DNA of 64,000 nt from Zygnema cylindricum (taxonomy: Eukaryota; Streptophyta; Zygnematophyceae; Zygnematales; Zygnemataceae). The notes beneath the pieces were generated by a model, which worked only from the letters and a program-made list of their open reading frames with translations, made no database searches and was not told where the DNA came from. Position numbers and translations under genes: made by a program. How positions within the stretch are numbered: the first letter of the stretch is position 1; the number at the start of each line of letters is the position of its first letter. Of the stretch, positions 57,398 through 64,000 are shown piece after piece. The stretch covers positions 57,762 through 121,761 of the forward strand of contig JBBHKE010001339.1 of NCBI GenBank assembly GCA_037447655.1. Reading direction: 5' to 3'.

Positions 57398-57920
57398 TCA
57401 TTTTAATCCATAGTCACTATTCAATTTTAATCCACAGTTTTTCCTACAATAAATCAACTTAAGGGAAGGCATTGATTTTGTCATCATGTCCGCAATCATT
57501 TTTTTATCAATTTGATGAACCAGTTTAATGATTTTATTTTCAACCTTCTCTTTGACAAAACTTAGTCGTATATCCATATGCTTAGCTTTAAAATAGTGCT
57601 TTGGATTAGATATCACAGAAGACATTTTGAGTTTCAGACTTCATGAACCCAAGTTCTTCAAGAAGAGATTTTACCCACATTAATTATTTGGTGGCAGCAC
57701 AAGAAGCCATGGAATCAACCTATATTGTGGACTGAGCAACTATTTTATGTTGTTTAGTCCTCGAACAGCATCTACCGGATCCAATTTGCAATACATATCC
57801 AGTTGTGCATCGCCTTAAAGGCACACCCCTATAACTGGCATCAGTCCAAGTAGTGATGTCAGTGTGCTCCCTTTCCAAGTGCAACCACAATTTTCTTGTT
57901 CCCACTAAATATCTCATCAC
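57398..57920 (-). pseudogene. copia RNase H domain, broken
   Basis: Two minus-strand pieces: 57,920-57,720 with RYLVGTRKLWLHL, TWTDASYRGVPL and RRCTTGYV (RNase H start, catalytic Asp in TDAS), and 57,625-57,398 with NPKHYFKAKHMDIRLSFVKE (the NP-x-H-x-x-x-KHIDI-like block). They are separated by stops. Confidence 0.88.
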
Positions 57921-58204
57921 CCTTTTTGTTGTTTCCCCATCTTTCGTTCTGGGCTCATTTAGACTCTTAGTGAATATTCCTACAATTGCAGCTATGTCAG
58001 TTATTTAGACTCTTAGTGAATATTCCTACAGTTGCAGCTATGTCAGGATGAGTACAGTTCATAAAATAAATTAAACTGCCAACAATCTGCCGATATGAAA
58101 CTCCTTCCATAAACCTTTTTTCTTCCTCATCCATCTCATTATTTAATATCGCTATTCCTCTCTTTTCACTCTGCTATGATATTTTTTTTAGATCCATAGG
58201 AGTA

Positions 58205-58680
58205 CTACATCCATTTGCTCTGTCCATCTAATTTTTTTTTTTGCATATTACCAATAGTTTCTTTCTGGGTGAGTCTTATAATTTTGTTGCCCCTTTCTTT
58301 TTCCATTTGAATCCCCAAAATGTATTTTGCTTCAACAAGGTCTTTCCTGTCAAACCGGCTTTTTAGATCCAGTTTTAGTTTGTTAATCTTATCTAAAGAC
58401 TTGCTTAAGACTAACAAATCATCCACATAAATAACAATATATATCACTTTATTCTCGTTTTCAAATACATATATGGAGTGATCTGAACTAATTTTGATAT
58501 ACCCCAACCGGTCAAAAATTCATCCACCTTTGTGTTCCTTTGTCGAGGGACTTGCTTAAGACCATAAAGTGATTTTATCAGTTTGCATACCTTGTTTTCT
58601 TCTCCATTTTCCACAAAACCTTTCTGTTGCTTCATGTAAATTTCCTTTTCTAACTCTCCGTATAGGAAGGTGATCTAAAT
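58205..58680 (-). pseudogene. copia reverse transcriptase domain, broken
   Basis: 58,635-58,444 carries KLIKSLYGLKQVPRQ and 58,507-58,205 carries the active-site box IYVDDLLVLS, then AKYILGIQME. Overlapping pieces in different frames show frameshift damage. Confidence 0.92.
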
Positions 58681-59000
58681 ATTCATCTGATGTATTTCCA
58701 TATTCTATGCTGCGGTGTAACTTAAGAGGATTCTGACATAAAGAAATCTGACTACCGGTACGAAGGTTTCTTCATAGTCTATTCTTTCTTTCTGACTATA
58801 ACCCTTAGCAACCAATCTAGCTTTGTATCTTTTAATTGTATTATCTAGGTTTAACTTAAGTTTAAAAACCCACTTTCACCCAATTGGTTTTCGATCTGGG
58901 GGACAATCTACCAACTCCCATGTATTGGCTTCCATGATAGAGACCATTTTTTTATTTACAGTTGTGATCCACCGGTTACTTAATGGGGTATTTATGGCCT

Positions 59001-59442
59001 CTAAGTAGGCCTGGGGTTCATTTGGATGTGACATCTTTGTGAGTTGGTTGTTTGTTTGTCTTTTTTGAAGCCTTTTATTACTTCTTCATTATCAAAATCT
59101 GACGCCGGTATGGAAGGCATCCTCGGGTTCCGTTTCAGAATATCTTTAGTTCCCCTATCTTCGAATTTCGGTGTCTTATCAAATTCCTCATCTGTTTCCA
59201 CTTTATATTGTGGCGTTACTTTGGGTGTTGTCTTTTCCTCTGTCTTTTTCGGTAGATTTGCAGATATTTTTTTTTCCCCCTTTATCTTTTTCTTCATTTC
59301 CAAAGTTAAAGTCAGAAAATTGATCCGTTTCAAATCTCATTTTGACTTTTTTAATATATTTGAATGGATCGATGGACTTATCTTCATTCATCACCACTAT
59401 GTGTTTTACCAAAATGATATCTTTTTTTTTTAAGTCATACAC
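59001..59442 (-). pseudogene. copia integrase C-terminal / linker region, broken
   Basis: Lys/Glu-rich minus-strand segments between integrase and reverse transcriptase (for example PKFEDRGTKDILKRNPRMPS). The position fits the variable integrase C-terminus. No catalytic motif. Confidence 0.55.
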
Positions 59443-59859
59443 TCAACATCTTTTTGTGCTCTCATCATATCGTACAAGGTATCCTGGTTTCTCTCATCCC
59501 TCTAGTTTCCATTTAGTCTTATCAGAGTCCAAACTGTAAACTTGACTTCGAACACTCTTAAACTAGACAAATCTAACTTTTTTTTTGTCAACCTCTCATA
59601 CGGAGTTTCCTCCATATTTGCTGAAATTAGTACTTGATTTTTTGATGAAATTAACATAGTTCGTAAACTTAGCCCAAAACTGCAATCCCTTCCAAATATC
59701 AGTTAACATACTTCTGGAGATATCTCCTAAAGTTTTGTTCACTCTTTTTGCTACTCCATTGTGTTTCGGATTATAAAGAACAATTTTCCAATGATGGATT
59801 CTTTCTTCTTTAAGAAATTTTTCAAATTCCTTTGAGGTGTATTCTTTCCCATTATCACT

Positions 59860-60171
59860 TCATATCTTTTTTATTGAGGTTTTATGTAGTTTTTCACTCC
59901 ATACTTTATATTCTTTGAAGCATCTTAATGGTTCTGACTTATGTCTAAGAAAGTATACCAAAGTATACTTGGACCGGTCACCTGTAATGGTTAGCATCCA
60001 TCTTTTCCCTCCATTTGAAGTATATTTAGCAAGTCCCCAAATATCAGTGTGAACTAGATCTAACACTTTCTCTCTTCTAAAATGTGGATGTCTTAGGGAA
60101 TAGGAGTCTGTGAATCTTCCTTTGGGCATATCCACTACAATCATATGAAGCATCATCATCCCCAAACTCAA
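59860..60171 (-). pseudogene. copia integrase core, broken
   Basis: Reads VLDLVHTDIWGLAKYTSNGG then KRWMLTITGDRSKYTLVYFL, the integrase catalytic-core start with the first two Asp residues (HTDIWG and TGDRSKY; the latter is usually DDxSR). The preceding HH-CC zinc finger is not intact. Confidence 0.9.
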
Positions 60172-60846
60172 TTCTATCCACTATTTTTTTTTCATTTTTT
60201 TTAATCTATCTAGATGCACATGCCCTTACCTCTTATGCCAAAGAATCATATCACTTCCACACGAGTAGAGAACACTCTTTTCATTGCAAAGTACAATTCT
60301 GAACATTTCTTGACTAATCTTTTCAGCCATGAAATAAACCTCATTATCAAAGCCTGCTGTGAAGATTCTTTTCTTAGTTACTGTTTCAAACTCTTTTTCA
60401 TCTAGAACAGCTGTAGAGACTAGGTTCTTGCTAAGTTGTGGAATGTAAACTACATCTGAGAGTTACAATTGAGGCTTTTCTATCAACTAGAACCTTTAAA
60501 TTAATAGATTCGACAAGACTAGTGGTTCTTAGTCTACCATCTCCGTACTCTATCTCAAGTGTTGAGATCTTCCTCAATTTAGTAAACTACATCTTTACTT
60601 TGCACATATGCATAGAGGCTTCTAAGTCTATGATCCACCTATCCTCGAGTGGATCCCTCCTACCTCCGATAGCACACTTTTGTCTCCATGGAAAGTCGAC
60701 ATGCTTTTCAATGGTTTTCGGATTGAGAAGAAGCTCTTCAAGCTCTTTTTCCGGTTCGATCGTTCACCCTCTTCCTCATTATAAACTTGAGTTAAGTAGG
60801 CTTTTTTCTTTCCTCCATCCTTTGAGGTTCTTTGTCCATCTTTCAA

Positions 60847-61281
60847 TCAGAGATCTGCAAGTTTGACACACTCTACCATATCGTGTCCTGGTTTCTTGCA
60901 AAAATGATAGTCTTCTTCGAGGAGTTCCTCTCCCCTGTGGATCAAATTTGTCACCTTCTTGTCCTCTTCTTTCGAAGTTTCGATAAGGATCTTTCTCTTT
61001 CTCCTCATCACGCTTCCGTTAATCAGATCCTGCAGCCAATGCTTGCACACTCGGACTTTCTTTCTAAGGTAAATGGTGTTTTTTTTTACTAAAATCATTC
61101 CTACTGTATTATCCCAATTCCAATTGCCATCACCTAAATCTTGCAACCGATTAATGATAATCTCATACTCTTCAGGTAGTTTCATTATCAATATATATAC
61201 TCTTTGTCTTTCAAACCATGAGTTACTTGCACTCTCTAGTTCTCCAAATAATGCTCCTAATTCATTGCAATAATCATTCAT
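60847..61281 (-). pseudogene. copia gag with CCHC zinc knuckle
   Basis: Reads LPEEYEIIINRLQDLGDGNW (UBN2-type gag core: 'LP..Y...V..L') and ends with a zinc-knuckle piece CKKPGHDMVEC. The first Cys of the knuckle aligns with His (HFC), so the knuckle looks damaged. Confidence 0.82.
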
Positions 61282-61595
61282 GTTTCCCCTCTTTTAAGTA
61301 TAAGCTGAAATCTTATTTCCTGCCAGCTTTTGCTGCTGTAATGACCCATTTTTATATTTGTTTACAAAAGATACCCAAATCTGTGAGGAAGATCTAACAT
61401 GCATGAGGAGAATGGCAATGCTTTTCACTACACTTTTTAGAATTAAAAGTTTAGCAACCTTGTCTTTATAGTTTCAATTTTCATGCTCTGAGCGTTCAGT
61501 CTGACTCATTGTCACCATCGTTGATGGTGCTGCTTCCGGTATCGTCTTTGACAATGGAGTCTCTAGAGAAGCAACTTCTATATTTTCTCCTTCCA

Positions 61596-61862
61596 TTATA
61601 ATTTCTTTTTTTTCTTTGTCATCGTCTGTGAAGGTGGCTCATGTTTTGACAGCTGTTGTGACAGCTGTGGTGGAGGTGCCAAAAAAACGTGTTTCTCTAA
61701 ACCTAGGCGGAGGCGGCATCGAATTTGCCCGGACATTATGCCCCATAGGTTCTTCTCAAAAATTTCTCTTTCTAACATCATTTCCCAATAAAGAAAGTCC
61801 GATCCATGAAATATGGGCACTTTAGAAGGTGGGCCCATAACCTGCAATTCTGTGGTCTCCAT
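61596..61862 (-). pseudogene. copia gag N-terminus, inner copy
   Basis: Starts METTELQVMGPPSKVPIFHG and continues SDFLYWEMMLEREI, the usual 'F.G..Y..W...M' gag entry. It is duplicated at 62,316-62,065. Confidence 0.75.
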
Positions 61863-62296
61863 TGACCCACAGAATAGGCAGCCTATGTAAAGCCTCTAAG
61901 ATAATATATGCCCCTTATGTTTTCCCAATGAATAAGTGCCACCTTAGCACGCAAGTATTTTGGGAAGCCTCACCCTTGGAAAGACGTGACTCCCCCGAGC
62001 CGAAAGCAAAAAAAATCACTGAGTTTGTTCCCAAGTAAGTTATGGCAGTTTGCTCCCCAGTAAGTTATGGCAGTTTGCTCCCCAGTAAGGTATGGCTGGT
62101 CAACAGCTGTTGTGACAACTGTGGTGGAGGTGCCAAAAAAACGTGTTTCTCTAAACCCAGGCGGAGGCGGCATCGAATTTGCCCGGACATTATTCCCCAT
62201 AGGTGCTTCTCAAAAAGTTCTCTTTCTATCATCATTTTCCAATAAAGAAAGTCCGATCCATGAAATATGGGCACTTTAGAAGGTGGGCCCATAACC
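61843..62296 (-). repeat. Internal duplication of LTR fragment plus gag start
   Basis: 61,843-62,103 repeats the proximal part of the LTR (TGCAATTCTGTGGTCTCC onward). It is joined abruptly at GTCAACAGCTG to a second gag start (62,104-62,296) before the complete 5' LTR. A small 25-bp triplication GTTATGGCAGTTTGCTCCCC lies at 62,038-62,095. Confidence 0.88.
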
Positions 62297-63270
62297 TGCA
62301 ATTCTGTGGTCTCCATTGACCCACAGAATAAACAGCCTATGTAAAGCCTCTAAGATAATATATGCCCCTTAGGTTTTCCCAATGAATAAGTGCCACCTTT
62401 GCACGCAAGTATTTTGACAAGCCTCACCCTTGGAAGGACGTGACTCCCCCGAGCCGAAAGCAAAAAAAATCACTGAGTTTGCTCCCCGGTAAGTTATGGC
62501 TGGTCAAAAGATGACCGTTATAGTTAAAAGCTCTCTTATAGAGGGGTACCTAAATTTCCCTAAGTCCTGGTCTGTCTACTCACGTACTCCTTTGTCTCCT
62601 CCCATGCCACCTCCACTCTCTCTTCCTCTCGACCTCAATTCCGTTAACATTATGATTGTTTGTTCCACTCTCTTCCTCTTCCTTTGGAAAAAATAATAAA
62701 ATGTCAACATTTTGACTGTTCGTATGTACAAAAAGGTATAGTGGCCGATGTACTTATTGTACGACTATTGTACGACATGGCTTTCAAAGTGACGCCTGTT
62801 AAATCAGGAGCCATGGTTTCTCCTCCCATCTTCCCCGGTATCCAATAATGTGGTGTGGCACCACGTGGCATCACGTGACGCTATCTCTATAAGTCGCCAA
62901 AAATTCCGGGTGGCGGCTGCAACGACGGTCGTCCGATCAATTAAATTTACGCGGTTCGGATTCGCGTATGCGCCTCTTTGTCAAATTGGTATGAATAAGC
63001 CAATGTCTGAAAAGCTAAGTACTTGTCAAACCTCATGAGTGTATCGTTTCGTCAACGCCTTACCGGTTAAGGCGTTCAGCTATATTGAGTCTTCAAATCG
63101 CAGGTTCAAATCTTGTTAGGACACCATTTTGGTAAAATGCTCTCTTCTTCAATCTGCCACCTTTAGAATAAGGCGACATCCATGGCGTGTCTTTGACCCT
63201 CTCTCTCTCTCTATCTCTTTAGAGTATAACTAAAATAGAGAAGTTAACCATTATTTACCTCTTTTCAACA
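62297..63270 (-). repeat. 5' LTR of copia element
   Basis: About 974 bp. In element sense it starts TGTTGAAAAGAGG and ends CCACAGAATTGCA. A GGTTATGGGCCC sequence follows at once, the position expected for the tRNA primer-binding site, although I cannot match it to a specific tRNA. Confidence 0.9.
63051..63125 (+). other. tRNA-like segment with A and B boxes, 5' LTR
   Basis: Better preserved than the 3' LTR copy: GTCAACGCCTTACCGGTTAA, then GGCGTTCAGC, then GCAGGTTCAAATCTTG and GGACACCA. GGTTAAGGCG plus GGTTCAAATC resemble the internal pol III promoter of a tRNA-Leu-type gene. No proper acceptor stem pairing. Confidence 0.55.
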
Positions 63271-64000
63271 GGTACTTAGGAAACAAAGTTATATTAACAT
63301 TAATGATTCAATGTGAATCAGTTGCAATAAAAACAAACGATTTTTATCATAAAAACACGGCAGAAAAAACCATTATCATTTTAACAACAAGTCTTTAAAA
63401 TATTATAACATCATATGGCATAAAAACGTTCTTCTCAAAGACAAGGCTCCTACCTCGTGCCACCATCCGGCGGGAATGTATAACGCCTCTCCAGCACGAA
63501 TCTGTTTTGGAAACATTTGAAAACCATAGAAAAACAGAGTTAAAAACAAAATTGTTTCGCAAAAGTGTCATTGATTTCTCCACGAAGCTGAGGAAAATAA
63601 TTTTTATTCTATACCGCGGTTTGAAAGACAACAATTTTTTTTTAAGTTCAACATACCACTGCTCGAAACGCCTTCGCTTGTTGAAAAAACAAGGGATGTT
63701 TTCTGTGGTTAGCACAAAGGATAGAGGGAAGAGAGGACCAGTTGTTCAAACCATCTGCAATATACAAAGAAAAACAAAAATGGAAAAATAAACGAATGTA
63801 AAACAATTTGTGCAAATTTATAATTGTTTTAATGGCATAAAACAAAAAGGTTGAAAGATAATTCCTAAGCAAGTGCATATTGCTACCATGCGGAATGATT
63901 TGAGAGAGACACCGATAGAAAAACTCCTTTTCCCTCACCCTTTTTTTCTCCCTCTCCCTCTCCCTCTCCCTCTCCCTCTCCCTCTCCCTCTCCCTCTCCC
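63271..64000. repeat. Right arm of giant inverted duplication, distal part
   Basis: Inverse of about 50,720-51,455, ending in the (CTCCCT)n tract that mirrors 50,709-50,805. The duplication therefore continues beyond the window. Confidence 0.93.
63454..63754 (-). pseudogene. Inverted copy of two JmjC exons
   Basis: Minus-strand exons 63,754-63,657 (NNWSSLPSILCANHRKHP then FFQQAKAFRAV) and 63,501-63,454 (IRAGEALYIPAGWWHE, keeping the distal iron-binding His). Lengths (98 and 48 bases), phases and GT-AG sites are identical to the left copy. The acceptor of the first is TATTGCAG here but CATTGGAG in the left copy. Labelled pseudogene because the 5' exons are outside the window; it could be an expressed paralogue. 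Confidence 0.75.

Larger units (their letters stand above)
56492..63270 (-). mobile_element. Ty1/copia LTR retrotransposon, degenerate, about 6.8 kb
   Basis: Minus-strand element bounded by long terminal repeats 62,297-63,270 (5') and 56,492-57,396 (3'). In element sense each starts TGTTGAAAA; the 5' repeat ends CCACAGAATTGCA. Internal order is gag, zinc knuckle, integrase, reverse transcriptase, RNase H, which is the copia order. Frames are broken by stops and shifts throughout. No clear 5-bp target duplication is seen. It lies in the intron between two inverted JmjC exons. Confidence 0.93.

Noticed and set aside
63051-63125. Functional tRNA gene
   Set aside because: A and B boxes are visible but acceptor and anticodon stems do not pair properly, and the segment is part of both LTRs.

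Overview
This is eukaryotic nuclear DNA from the green lineage, most likely a streptophyte alga or a close relative; the species cannot be named from the window. The reasons are: intron-rich genes with GT-AG junctions; a CRTISO-type carotenoid isomerase; a UNE12/LRL-like bHLH factor; the C-terminal half of a plant SKOR/GORK-type K+ channel; a plastid-type RibF FAD synthetase with a transit-like leader; and a Ty1/copia retrotransposon. Gene exons are GC-richer than the surrounding AT-rich DNA, which is packed with small DNA transposons.

Layout. 1-3.2 kb: 3' half of carotenoid isomerase (+). 3.2-8.3 kb: repeat-bearing intergenic DNA. 8.3-12.3 kb: bHLH gene (-). 12.3-33.9 kb: about 21 kb with no recognisable host gene, made of nested non-autonomous elements. 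At least three superfamilies can be told apart by target-site duplications (TSDs) and by paralogous empty sites: TA (Tc1/mariner type), TTA (PIF/Harbinger type) and 8 bp (hAT type). 33.9-37.3 kb: O-fucosyltransferase-family gene (-). 37.7-39.8 kb: a SKOR/GORK piece (end of the cyclic-nucleotide-binding domain plus ankyrin repeats) with no channel part, abutting a transposon. 39.9-43.1 kb: transposon cluster. 43.2-47.1 kb: complete RibF gene, five exons, 406 codons plus stop. 48.1-51.9 kb: JmjC dioxygenase-like gene with one apparent frameshift.

From about 50.6 kb to the right edge the window is a huge imperfect palindrome centred near 53.97 kb. The 3' part of the JmjC gene and its downstream DNA (to about 53.85 kb) reappear inverted from about 54.1 kb. 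The right arm is split by a 6.8 kb degenerate copia element (56,492-63,270), after which the inverted JmjC exons resume and run off the window. The copia element lies between two inverted exons whose splice sites still look usable.

The genes do not form one pathway. Carotenoid isomerisation and plastid FAD synthesis are loosely linked, because CRTISO is an FAD-dependent enzyme, but they are 40 kb apart and nothing suggests co-regulation. Exon coordinates were built by hand from reading phase, splice consensus and remembered family conservation; N-terminal exons of several genes are unresolved.
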